A DNA stretch of 64,000 nt, from contig URSS01000001.1 in NCBI GenBank assembly GCA_900550545.1, forward strand, positions 62,001 through 126,000. Reading direction: 5' to 3'. This DNA comes from an uncultured Lachnobacterium sp. (lineage in GTDB: Bacteria; Bacillota; Clostridia; Lachnospirales; Lachnospiraceae). Below are positions 54,508 to 62,513 of the stretch, one piece after another (positions within the stretch are counted from its first letter, which is position 1; each line of letters opens with the position of its first letter). The translations under genes were made by a program, and so were the position numbers. The notes below the pieces were generated by a model. The model saw nothing but the letters and a program-made list of their open reading frames with translations, made no database searches and was not told the origin of the DNA.

Positions 54508-56201
54508 CCTCTCACTCCATCCTTTGACACTTCTGCATCACTAATTTTCCAGAATAATATATTATTCATTTCCACTTTATATTCATCAGCATTATATCGA
54601 TCACCGGTTTGTGGATCTACAACACTAATTGTTTTGCCATATTTTTCCAACACAACACAATGCGCTCCATATTTATGTTCAAATGCCAATTCATATCTGC
54701 AATTTCCATGCTCTGCTTTTATTAACTCAATTATATCATGTTTCGATAAACCTTCAATAGGTTCTACGTTTTCCCATGCTTTCCACGGTTCTTGCATCAA
54801 TTCTAAAATTCCTTTATCTTTTGCGACAATATTCAATCCTCGTTGTCTCATTTCATAAGCAACCACTCCGCTGGCACAATTTTCATTACTGAAATTAGGA
54901 TTAATAACTTTTATGTTTGGATTAATTTTTTGACCTTTTGTTTTCATCCATGCATTTGGAACTCCGTTATATTTAGATGCATAATTGCTATATGCCGCCG
55001 CTCTACCATTTGCCCTCTTTGCCTGTTCTTTCTTGAATCCAGCAACCTTGACACGATCATACTGCCTTTGTAAATCATTCTCTGCACAAAATTCTCCATA
55101 CTGCCTGTTTTGCATTCTAAGCTTGTAAGACAACTTATCATACTCACTTTGAATATCTTGGTTATCAGGGAAAGCTTTTAGCTCCTGCTCTTTTACCAAA
55201 AGCAGTCTCTTGGTCTTTCGAACAGCGCGTTCGAAATATCTTTGCTTTTGCTCCAAATCGTACCGCTTTTGGCTCTCTTCCTTATCAAGCTTTGGAAATG
55301 CCCGATCTCCTAGTTCCTTATACCACGGACCATGAGAATGCCGGCAGTTGTACCCATGAAGTCCAAGCATATTGACACATACGCCTCTTTTAGACTCAAA
55401 ATCGATGTTATATCCTGTACTCTCTAAAAGGTTTGGAAATCCCGGCTCGCTACCATGTATCTTATATGTTTTTCCTTGCCACCAATCATGCGACGATACT
55501 CCGGTGGGATCCTTGGGATTATATCTTGCGCCTAAGTGTTGAGATACAACCACATACTCTACACCATGCTGAATAATATATTGATTGGTGACCTCTGCTG
55601 CAGTCTGATTCATTGAGGTGACAATGCAACACCGAACCGCAGCCTCCAAAGATCTGCGTGATCCGGTCGGATAATTGACCATAACTCCACTTTCGGCATA
55701 TCTATCAAGAACTTCGCAAACTGCACTGCTATAGGACTGTAACCCTGAAGCCACGCGGAAATCAACCTCATTCAGCATGTTAAGCAAATCTCTCTGTGAT
55801 TGCATCATAGTAGTTCTTGTAAGATTTCCCAACTCGCCCATTGTCTTTGTTAATTCTGCATTCAAAGCTTGAATCACATCATTGTTTTGTAGAAGCGGAA
55901 CAACCTGCGCCACCTTTTCAAGCACTTCGCTATCATTGGAAAAGGAAGTCATGGCGCTGTCCTGCAACAAGCGCCTGATCTCATTTCTACTCTTTCCGGT
56001 CAGTTGCGACAATCTTTTGATGATCTCTTGCCGGTGCAGTCCCATTTGTTCGAGTTTCCATAGTTCTCTGTCGGCAGTTCCAGATAAATCTCCGCTCTTC
56101 AATAACCTGCTTGCTATATCGCGCAAAATCCAATCTTCCAGCTCCTGGTACATTTCAACCATCTTATCTGATTTTCCATAGAAATATTCCGGTTCTAGCA
56201 C
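54489..56201 (-). CDS. MuF-type minor capsid protein fused to a papain-like toxin domain (Tox-PL)
   Basis: The 570-aa protein has an N-terminal phage minor capsid 2/MuF-type region (1 to about 395) with the signature GLHGYNCRHSHGPW near 280 and a coiled-coil stalk (about 305-395). After a Lys/Asn linker, the last about 150 residues resemble a papain-fold polymorphic toxin: Cys442 in SNENCASGVVAYEMRQRG, His514 in YGAHCVVLEKYG and Asp529 in SVVDPQTGDRY, the order C-H-D of Tox-PL glutamine deamidase/protease domains. Ordinary MuF proteins end before this. It is probably a toxin that travels in the virion or acts against rivals; see the adjacent candidate immunity gene. Confidence 0.88.
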   Translation of the reverse strand: MLEPEYFYGKSDKMVEMYQELEDWILRDIASRLLKSGDLSGTADRELWKLEQMGLHRQEIIKRLSQLTGKSRNEIRRLLQDSAMTSFSNDSEVLEKVAQVVPLLQNNDVIQALNAELTKTMGELGNLTRTTMMQSQRDLLNMLNEVDFRVASGLQSYSSAVCEVLDRYAESGVMVNYPTGSRRSLEAAVRCCIVTSMNQTAAEVTNQYIIQHGVEYVVVSQHLGARYNPKDPTGVSSHDWWQGKTYKIHGSEPGFPNLLESTGYNIDFESKRGVCVNMLGLHGYNCRHSHGPWYKELGDRAFPKLDKEESQKRYDLEQKQRYFERAVRKTKRLLLVKEQELKAFPDNQDIQSEYDKLSYKLRMQNRQYGEFCAENDLQRQYDRVKVAGFKKEQAKRANGRAAAYSNYASKYNGVPNAWMKTKGQKINPNIKVINPNFSNENCASGVVAYEMRQRGLNIVAKDKGILELMQEPWKAWENVEPIEGLSKHDIIELIKAEHGNCRYELAFEHKYGAHCVVLEKYGKTISVVDPQTGDRYNADEYKVEMNNILFWKISDAEVSKDGVRGCRTMN

Positions 56202-56606
56202 TTATCCTTTGCCTACCTCTCTCTTCACAATATCAATCCATTCTTTCTTATGAGTCTCTTTTGCACGTTCAAACCAATGATCCGATGTTCCGGGAGCGTG
56301 ATAATGCAGAGGCATACCCGTAGGATATTTATGTTCTTTCGCATGCGCCCACGAACGTCCATCTTCTGTCAAATACAATTCCCCCGTATATTGATAATGA
56401 GCATATGGTGTATCTGACTCAATTAACCCAGGTTGAACAATATGAGTTGCATTTCTCAATGCTTTCTGCTGATCCATTGGAATATATTCTTTCATATCAT
56501 TCAGCACTCGACCATCCAATAAATCCTGCGCTCTTCTTAAATTCTCATCAATTCTCTTGGTGTCAAGCTGTATATCCACACATCCTACCGTCCTGTTATA
56601 CTGCAT
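56202..56606 (-). CDS. Phage minor capsid protein (Minor_capsid_2-like)
   Basis: The 134-aa protein has DTPYAHYQYTGELYLTEDGR and HKYPTGMPLHYHAPGTSDHW, then WFERAKETHKKEWIDIVKRE, which is the pattern of small minor capsid/neck proteins. In related phages such a gene lies after the capsid gene; here it lies between portal and MuF. It starts 12 nt after the tiny membrane-peptide gene and abuts the MuF gene. Confidence 0.75.
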   Translation of the reverse strand: MQYNRTVGCVDIQLDTKRIDENLRRAQDLLDGRVLNDMKEYIPMDQQKALRNATHIVQPGLIESDTPYAHYQYTGELYLTEDGRSWAHAKEHKYPTGMPLHYHAPGTSDHWFERAKETHKKEWIDIVKREVGKG

Positions 56607-56618
56607 CTTACCACTTCC

Positions 56619-56690
56619 TTATCTGTTGATAATCGCCAACGCAACTATCGTTATACAAATAACCAAAATATTCATAGTTGATACTGCCAT
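56619..56690 (-). CDS. 23-aa membrane peptide
   Basis: Starting at ATG 56690 with a near-perfect AGGAGGAAGAAT SD, the product is a single hydrophobic helix (MNILVICITIVALAIINR is its bulk). It is much too short for usual gene finders. It is tightly packed between portal and minor capsid genes. The strong SD supports translation; function unknown. Confidence 0.6.
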   Translation of the reverse strand: MAVSTMNILVICITIVALAIINR

Positions 56691-56700
56691 ATTCTTCCTC

Positions 56701-58110
56701 CTATTCTTCTCCAAATAATCCACCTTGCTGTTTTTCTGCTTCTGCTGCTTCAATTTCTGCCTGCATTGCTTTCGCTTCATCCTCGGACATATTCTCGAAC
56801 TTAACGAAATACATCCATGCCGGAACCTTGCCAGCCTGCACATATCCCCACCATGTTTTCTTGTCCTCTTCATAGTTGTAGCAGATATCCCCGAAACCAT
56901 ATTCTACTTCATAAACTCCGACAGGGGACAAATCATATAGATCAGCATATTTATCAATGGCATAAATCAAATCATCCATTGTCATTTCCAGTTTATCCCG
57001 AACATCCTTGATAAACTGGATAGTTCTCTGCTGTGATGCTTCCACCCCGGTTGCCGTCTGGATGCCGGTCATGGAATCAAAAGAGAAGTATCCATTCGAA
57101 TAGCCACACTTATATGCAAGAATAGACAGAATATTATTTATTCCTTTAACTCTGGTATCTGTGTTTAAGTTTGGATTGATTTCCTGATAGAAGTTCTCCT
57201 GTCCCTCACTAAGAACATTTCTGATATAATCCGGCATCTTTGGTTTTACACGAACAATCTCACCGTCTACCATGATTGCTTTTCCTTCAAATAGTCGCTC
57301 ATCTGCAAGCACCGTTCTTTTACTGTCATATATTTCTTTTGCATTCCTGCTGTATGCAACATCCAAATCCTTTAATTCTTCCATTGCTTCGGCAAAGATG
57401 CTCATGCCAAGCGGAGAAGCAATGTCAATGTTATTAGCCATAGGTGTTTTAAAGACAGCAAACAACGGTTTCTCTATATTTTCAATCCCCACATCTGGCA
57501 TCAATTCTTTCCACGGTGTCTTGGTTATGTCAGTTTCAGTTCCTAGAGATGTCGAACTTTCAGAAATAAAACATCTATTGCTTATCAAATACACTCCGTC
57601 ATCAGCAAATCTGTGATATTCCAGTCTTTTATAATATTTCTTGGACTGTTCATAAAAATCAAAGAAGATACCGGCTCGAATATTACCATTTCCATCAACC
57701 TCGGTCGGAAGAAATCTCTGTGGATCAAAACAGTCAATGCCGTCTCCATTCGGTTTCAAGATGATTGTGCCATTTACGCATCCTCTTTCCACATACTCAC
57801 GGATTTTACCAAACATATTGTCAATTACACTCTGTAGATATACGGCTCTCGCTGATCCGGAAACCTTAATGGACAAATCCAGACATGCAAGTCTCGCTGT
57901 CTCTGATGATACCGACTTTGCAAAATTGATAGTCTTTACATGGTTATCCTTGTCTACCCAGTTCGGATGCCCTGCGTAGATCTGATTCCATGTTCTAATT
58001 GCCATGTCCATCGTATCTGACAACAGGATATCTACATCAAATATTCTCTTTGCATCTGATTTAAAAAACATTTTTTTCCACCATCCTTTTATTGCTGCTA
58101 CAATTCCCAC
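56701..58110 (-). CDS. Phage portal protein (SPP1 Gp6-like)
   Basis: The 469-aa protein starts MGIVAAIKGWWKKMFFKSDA and has KTINFAKSVSSETARLACLD, PLFAVFKTPMANNIDIASPL-type text, and AYKCGYSNGYFSFDSMTGIQ, typical of SPP1-like portals of Firmicutes prophages. The C-terminus is acidic (EAKAMQAEIEAAEAEKQQGG). The dodecameric portal is the DNA entry point. It overlaps the upstream small gene by 1 nt. Confidence 0.9.
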   Translation of the reverse strand: MGIVAAIKGWWKKMFFKSDAKRIFDVDILLSDTMDMAIRTWNQIYAGHPNWVDKDNHVKTINFAKSVSSETARLACLDLSIKVSGSARAVYLQSVIDNMFGKIREYVERGCVNGTIILKPNGDGIDCFDPQRFLPTEVDGNGNIRAGIFFDFYEQSKKYYKRLEYHRFADDGVYLISNRCFISESSTSLGTETDITKTPWKELMPDVGIENIEKPLFAVFKTPMANNIDIASPLGMSIFAEAMEELKDLDVAYSRNAKEIYDSKRTVLADERLFEGKAIMVDGEIVRVKPKMPDYIRNVLSEGQENFYQEINPNLNTDTRVKGINNILSILAYKCGYSNGYFSFDSMTGIQTATGVEASQQRTIQFIKDVRDKLEMTMDDLIYAIDKYADLYDLSPVGVYEVEYGFGDICYNYEEDKKTWWGYVQAGKVPAWMYFVKFENMSEDEAKAMQAEIEAAEAEKQQGGLFGEE

Positions 58111-58451
58111 TACAACACCTCCAACTCCTCAAATACTTTCATAATTTTCGGCGATTGAATTGCAAACCAATCTGTAATCTCCTCTGATGTTCCCCATGCC
58201 GTAACGTTGCCGCTATTGTTCCATAACCCAGATTCGTATAAAAAAGCATGTATTACTTCATGCCTTAAAACTTTCTTCCTATATGCTTTAAGATCCTTTA
58301 CACTATTGCGGTCTGATTCAAATTTAGCCACAACAATTCTTTTGATAGAATGATCCATTACCCCATCTGCATCCTCAGGTAGTAATTCATCCGGAGCATC
58401 AAGCATAACTTCATACTCTGTACCTAAAATATTTACTTTCTTTTTCATCAT
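58110..58451 (-). CDS. Small HExxH zinc-metallopeptidase-like phage protein
   Basis: A 113-aa protein whose middle has the zincin motif HEVIH (64-68) in KKVLRHEVIHAFLYESGL. No signal peptide or membrane segment. It lies between terL and portal, overlapping terL by 4 nt and portal by 1 nt. Related small metallopeptidase-like genes occur in Firmicutes prophages; its substrate is unknown, and maturation of a head protein is one possibility. Confidence 0.75.
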   Translation of the reverse strand: MMKKKVNILGTEYEVMLDAPDELLPEDADGVMDHSIKRIVVAKFESDRNSVKDLKAYRKKVLRHEVIHAFLYESGLWNNSGNVTAWGTSEEITDWFAIQSPKIMKVFEELEVL

Positions 58452-59818
58452 ATCAGTCCTCTGTTATATCTTCGCGCCACTGTGTATATAAAATATCTGA
58501 TAAGATCCATGTGATGATCATATTCCTTAATCACACGATCCTCTCCCACTGCCTTTTCATCCCATGCATACGCACCAAACTCTTTCTGTGTCTCGGCACA
58601 GCTCTCATGTATCTGGAGCATGCCAAGATTCAAATACTTTGTTACCTCTTGGATTCCATTCAGCACATCATTGTTACCATCTGTGCATGTAAACTCTCCA
58701 TACTTCCGGATTGTTGCTTTCATAGCTGCTGCTGACGGATCGATGACAATGGAAGTGATCGGGAACCCTTTCGCAACCTCTTGTATCATTTTGTAATAGG
58801 CTTCATTGTCTATGGTCACTCCTGTTTCTCTGCCAGAGTAATGTCCCTCTCGAAGCATCCGCACCCTTCCACTGTTCTGTAGTTCCATCAGACCTACTGC
58901 AAATGGATTCATAGTACCGTAATCGATAGCAATGTAATAAGACGCTTGTGAACTGTATGTATACTCTCCGTGAAAGATGTTCTTTTCCTTGTCGAACATT
59001 CCATAGACCAATCCCTCCGCAATCACCCACATACCGAGAATAAAGCGGTCATAGAACACCCCGCTGTACATTGCTCGGTATCGAGCCTTTACTTTTTCGG
59101 ACAGGGACAGATTATCATCCATTGTGAAATGTAAGTAGATCAGATTCTTTTCTATCACTTTATCAATCCAATTTGTCTTAAACCAATGGCTAGGCGAATC
59201 CGGGTTACAGTTAAACCAGAACTTTGAACCATCCACAGAGCAGCGACCAGTTGCCTGGTTCACAAACGATTCTGGCATCAGTGCAACTTCATCGAAGAAC
59301 ATTCCCGCAAGCGTAATACCTTGAATGAGATCCTGTGACCGCTCATCCTTACCGCCAAAGATATAAAAGAAGTTGACTGTATCGCCTTTGCTGATCTCCA
59401 CCATGTTGTCAGATCTATGATCTGCCACCTTATAACCACGGCTCCGGAGCATTAGCTTTAACCAGAACAGCACATTGCGTCGGAATGATCCGATTGTCTT
59501 TCCTGCCATGCCAAGATTCTGCATATTGAATGTACTCATTGCCCAAAGGACATAACTTAAAGACATGCACAATGTCTTACCGCTTCGAATTGCTCCATCT
59601 GCTATGATTCCATCCTTATCCTTTACCGGAGATTCTTTGCACCACCAAGTAAGAACTTGCTTTTGTTTCTTCGAAAATGGCTTAAATGCAAATCCGTTCT
59701 GCTTATACTTCTGCTTCATCCGGATAGCATTCTTCATTACATTTTCTTTTAGTTTACGCACCCGCCGGTCAAAATCTGTCCAATCAATCATCTGACCACG
59801 CTTCCTTTGCTGATTCAT
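58448..59818 (-). CDS. Terminase large subunit TerL
   Basis: TerL is the packaging motor and headful nuclease. The 456-aa protein has Walker A IIADGAIRSGKTLCMSL (about 71-87), Walker B MFFDEVALMPESF, and the RNase-H-like nuclease part with YIAIDYGTMNPFAVGLMEL and TSIVIDPSAAAMKATI. It resembles PBSX-family terminases. The frame opens at 59818; ATG 59791 overlaps the terS stop and begins MIDWTDFDRRV, also plausible. Confidence 0.95.
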   Translation of the reverse strand: MNQQRKRGQMIDWTDFDRRVRKLKENVMKNAIRMKQKYKQNGFAFKPFSKKQKQVLTWWCKESPVKDKDGIIADGAIRSGKTLCMSLSYVLWAMSTFNMQNLGMAGKTIGSFRRNVLFWLKLMLRSRGYKVADHRSDNMVEISKGDTVNFFYIFGGKDERSQDLIQGITLAGMFFDEVALMPESFVNQATGRCSVDGSKFWFNCNPDSPSHWFKTNWIDKVIEKNLIYLHFTMDDNLSLSEKVKARYRAMYSGVFYDRFILGMWVIAEGLVYGMFDKEKNIFHGEYTYSSQASYYIAIDYGTMNPFAVGLMELQNSGRVRMLREGHYSGRETGVTIDNEAYYKMIQEVAKGFPITSIVIDPSAAAMKATIRKYGEFTCTDGNNDVLNGIQEVTKYLNLGMLQIHESCAETQKEFGAYAWDEKAVGEDRVIKEYDHHMDLIRYFIYTVARRYNRGLI

Positions 59819-60629
59819 TCAGCGCATCCAAGAAGTTGTCCTGCTCTGGTGTATCGTCTGCACTCTCTTTAGCTTGTAGCTCCAGCTTAAGCAGTTCCAG
59901 ATCAAGCTTGTGCTTATCAAATTCTTTCCGGTGCTTATCCGTTGGATTCATCTCGAAGAACATCGTAAGCCAATCAATTGCCTTTTGTCTGTCTGCCAGC
60001 TTGATAGATACACCATCTTTTCCACGCTTAACCTCTTGGATAATCTGTGTATCTGTGTTCGTTGATTCTTTCAGATCAACAGTGCTAATCATATATTCAA
60101 TACCGGTCTCTGGATCCTCAATCTCTTTCTGCCCGAATGACATATAGTTTCCAATATCTGCAAAAGCAATACGCATCTGTAGTTCCACAATATCGTCAGT
60201 TCCAGCAACTATCTGCTGACGCTTGATTTCTTTCAGACGTTCTATTTCTCGGTGAATACTATCTTTCACTACCAATAGAGGTCCTTTCGCATTCGCCACT
60301 TCATAGCTGCACCCATAGGCATTCAAATAGCTTTGGGTTGCATTAAATGTCCGGCTGTAATATATGCAAAACATCTGCTGTTCCGGTGTGAGTTCGTTAT
60401 TCTGTAATGTTTCTTTTGTACCATCATCTATAGGCGCTACCGCCTTGGGTGCACCCTTGCCTTTTTGTGTGCACGCCTTTTTACTTTTGGGTGCACCCTC
60501 TTCCCGATTCCACCCATACCGTTTCTTCCAGCTCTTAACAGTGTTGATAGTGGTTCCGTACTTCTCGGCAATATCTTTGTACTTCATACCGCTCATGTAG
60601 TCCTGTTCTGCTTTCTCGTAATTCTCCAC
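59784..60629 (-). CDS. Terminase small subunit TerS
   Basis: The 281-aa protein has an N-terminal HTH (YKDIAEKYGTTINTVKSWKK), a Lys-rich linker (about 45-70), the terminase_2 core LTPEQQMFCIYYSRTFNATQ and SYLNAYGCSYEVANAKG, and a coiled-coil C-terminus. It recognises the packaging site on phage DNA. The overlap with terL suggests coupling. It is the first gene after late promoter C. Confidence 0.95.
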   Translation of the reverse strand: MENYEKAEQDYMSGMKYKDIAEKYGTTINTVKSWKKRYGWNREEGAPKSKKACTQKGKGAPKAVAPIDDGTKETLQNNELTPEQQMFCIYYSRTFNATQSYLNAYGCSYEVANAKGPLLVVKDSIHREIERLKEIKRQQIVAGTDDIVELQMRIAFADIGNYMSFGQKEIEDPETGIEYMISTVDLKESTNTDTQIIQEVKRGKDGVSIKLADRQKAIDWLTMFFEMNPTDKHRKEFDKHKLDLELLKLELQAKESADDTPEQDNFLDALNESAKEAWSDD

Positions 60630-60678
60630 TATCTCACTTCCTCTCTGCCAAATGGTATATTTCTAACCTCATACCATA

Positions 60679-60715
60679 ATTATAAAGCAGGATTTCAGAT
60701 GATTTGTACCAATTT
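60679..60715 (-). promoter_or_regulatory. Prophage late promoter element, copy C (packaging unit)
   Basis: Minus strand AAATTGGTACAAATC, with TATAAT (60679-60684) 22 bp after TTGGTA (60707-60712), 50 nt before the terS start. It follows the terminator at 60724-60753. Confidence 0.8.
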
Positions 60716-60723
60716 AGGGCATG

Positions 60724-60753
60724 AAAAAAGAGGGCGTTTTTCTCGTCCTCTTT
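60724..60753 (-). terminator. Intrinsic terminator before late promoter C
   Basis: Minus strand AAAGAGG/CCTCTTT with an inner ACG/CGC-like extension, followed by TTT. It ends the upstream cargo/early region. Confidence 0.75.
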
Positions 60754-60833
60754 GCTAATCTAATAATGTTGTTCTCTGTTTCATTACATTTCTTATGTTT
60801 TAGAATTCAATAACATTATCTATTCGTGTGATT

Positions 60834-61292
60834 TCACTTTTTAACAACTCTCCCCTTCCACTTTCTGAAGCAACTGTACATCACTTCTTGAACAAGTTCG
60901 AAAGCCATTAAAAACAATGTGGCGCCAAGAACAAATAAAACCACATGACCTATTGTTACACTTGGATTCAAAATTTTATTTATCATTTCCCCAGACATTT
61001 CGGTTACTGTTGCCAAAAGTCCGAGCACTAATATAGTAAAATATTTCTCTTCGTTTTTTTCTTTCCGCATCTTTTCCTGTAACTCAATTGCCCATATGCT
61101 TAAAATAAAATTCGGAATGTATAACATAAATGAAATTGCTATAGCAAACGTAAATAAAACCACAACATTCAAATTTATAAATAAGTCTTTATCCCATATA
61201 AATATAAAGATTAATCCCGGAAACAAAAAACCGCCTATTACCGCAATAGTATATCCAATTTTTGATGTTAAAAATTCAACTAATTTTTCCAT
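60834..61292 (-). CDS. Prophage membrane protein of unknown function
   Basis: A 152-aa protein with about four transmembrane helices (IGYTIAVIGGFLFPGLIFIF; VVLFTFAIAISFMLYIPNF; YFTILVLGLLATVTEMSG; VVLFVLGATLFLMAFELV) and charged loops. I recognise no family. It is AT-rich, with GAGGGAC as SD, and sits between regulatory and packaging genes where superinfection-exclusion or other cargo genes are common. Role is not assigned. Confidence 0.75.
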   Translation of the reverse strand: MEKLVEFLTSKIGYTIAVIGGFLFPGLIFIFIWDKDLFINLNVVVLFTFAIAISFMLYIPNFILSIWAIELQEKMRKEKNEEKYFTILVLGLLATVTEMSGEMINKILNPSVTIGHVVLFVLGATLFLMAFELVQEVMYSCFRKWKGRVVKK

Positions 61293-61419
61293 TCTTGTCC
61301 CTCACTTTCAAATATCATATATTCCTTTATTTTTCAAATCCTGTTAAAAATTTAGTCATCGCTGAGAATATAGTCATTATACCACTTTTTTGTTCTCTTC
61401 TCAATTGAACTTTCTATTC

Positions 61420-61656
61420 CTACCACACCATCCTCAACTGTCCGTTCTGCTCTTCAACAATTCGCCCCAACCTCTGCTTTATAATCCTTTGCACGATCCT
61501 CCTCTTCCGATAAAAGCAATTCCGGCTAATCGGGAGAATACCGTGGTGCGCTTCCAGCATGTCGTAGCTTGTCCCGATCACGATGGATTCTGTCAGTTCC
61601 GCAGCGATGAAGCTGTCTACCTGGTTGCAGATCTCGAATACTTCCTTTTCGTCCAC
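61420..61656 (-). CDS. Small prophage protein, GTG start
   Basis: A 78-aa protein beginning with GTG 61656, preceded by AAAGGGGG at 8 nt. It reads MDEKEVFEICNQVDSFIAAE and has a basic tail with RNCFYRKRRIVQRIIKQRLG. Similar short proteins occur in Firmicutes prophages. No function assigned. It follows the HEPN-like gene's terminator. Confidence 0.65.
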   Translation of the reverse strand: MDEKEVFEICNQVDSFIAAELTESIVIGTSYDMLEAHHGILPISRNCFYRKRRIVQRIIKQRLGRIVEEQNGQLRMVW

Positions 61657-61684
61657 AAGACATTCCCCCTTTCAATTTTTGCGT

Positions 61685-61719
61685 AAAAAAATACCAACCA
61701 TCGTATTTGACGGTTGGTA
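61685..61719 (-). terminator. Intrinsic terminator after the HEPN-like gene
   Basis: Minus strand TACCAACCGTC/GATGGTTGGTA (11 pairs, one G-U) with a 6-nt loop, followed by TTTTTTT. Very strong. Confidence 0.93.
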
Positions 61720-61725
61720 ATCGAA

Positions 61726-62310
61726 TTATGCATTTATATAGTACCATGATCTTAGTTTTTCATCTGGAATTAAATATTTCTTAATTAAATCCAATTCTGG
61801 TTTTAAATTTGCAATTTCTTTTATAACCAATTCAACTGTTTCTATCGCATCCTCTACTTCTTTTTTATCTATCTCAAAATATATTTTTGAATTATCTGTG
61901 CCAGAAACACATGATTTTGCATGAACCAATTTGTTCCGGGTTGATATGAGTTTTGACAATTTGCTATATGCCTCTCTGTCCACTGGAAAATCTTTTTGGG
62001 TTATCAGCTTGGTTCCTATCAATATCTTTCCTTTTATTTCCAGCTTATCCAACATCTCAAATTCTTTTTTTCCTAAATTTGACACCAAAAAATCATTTGC
62101 AAATGCTTCTACCGCGAGTGCAGAAAAGACTATGATTTGAGTTGAAAGTTCATACATCTTTTTGTAAAGTTCATACCTGAATTGAATTCCATCATCGCCC
62201 ATGCTCATTGAATTGCAACTTTCCATATTTTTTTCGCATCTTGCATATGAATCCATACAATTAAGTGCTATTCTTCTATAAACGTCAATATTATTTATTA
62301 AATCTCCCAC
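61726..62310 (-). CDS. HEPN-like protein, candidate defence/cargo gene
   Basis: A 194-aa helical protein with STRNKLVHAK, an Rx4H motif (Arg125, His130) typical of HEPN ribonucleases, and an earlier FSALAVEAFANDFLV helix that resembles the conserved acidic helix of such proteins. It starts with GTG (SD GAGGGGG, 11 nt) and carries its own terminator, so it is monocistronic. It is AT-rich and unlike the phage structural genes. Function as an RNase or toxin is inferred. Confidence 0.6.
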   Translation of the reverse strand: MGDLINNIDVYRRIALNCMDSYARCEKNMESCNSMSMGDDGIQFRYELYKKMYELSTQIIVFSALAVEAFANDFLVSNLGKKEFEMLDKLEIKGKILIGTKLITQKDFPVDREAYSKLSKLISTRNKLVHAKSCVSGTDNSKIYFEIDKKEVEDAIETVELVIKEIANLKPELDLIKKYLIPDEKLRSWYYINA

Positions 62311-62345
62311 TTTACCGTTTGCCCCCTCTTTTTATTATAGAAAAA

Positions 62346-62359
62346 TTGTATCATTACAA
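62346..62359. repeat. Inverted repeat TTGTA-TCAT-TACAA, candidate operator
   Basis: A 5-bp inverted repeat with 4-bp spacer lies in the 133-bp divergent gap between the HEPN-like gene and the plus-strand mini-operon; a TATAAT on the minus strand (62334-62339) is next to it. Candidate regulator-binding site. Confidence 0.4.
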
Positions 62360-62443
62360 CCGTCAATATTCAATTGTCAATGTGCATTCCCAAGCGAATC
62401 ATTTTCGCTCCACCCGCATATACTAGATAGTAGGAGGTGCTAT

Positions 62444-62509
62444 ATGTTCGCTTGGCTTTGTTTTCTGATTCTAAAATTCAATGATTCTTCATCTAGCTTC
62501 ACGAGGTGA
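62444..62509 (+). CDS. 21-aa hydrophobic leader-type peptide
   Basis: ATG 62444 has AGGAGGTG 4 nt upstream and encodes MFAWLCFLILKFNDSSSSF plus TR. Its stop lies inside the SD of the next gene (GAGGTGA), so the two are translationally coupled. Too short for gene finders; the strong SD supports it. Confidence 0.5.
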   Translation: MFAWLCFLILKFNDSSSSFTR

Positions 62510-62513
62510 TTCC

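Noticed and set aside
56619..56900. 93-aa reading of the small ORF after portal
   Set aside because: Its first 70 residues overlap the portal gene in another frame and look Arg/Cys-rich; only the last 23 codons have an SD and are kept.
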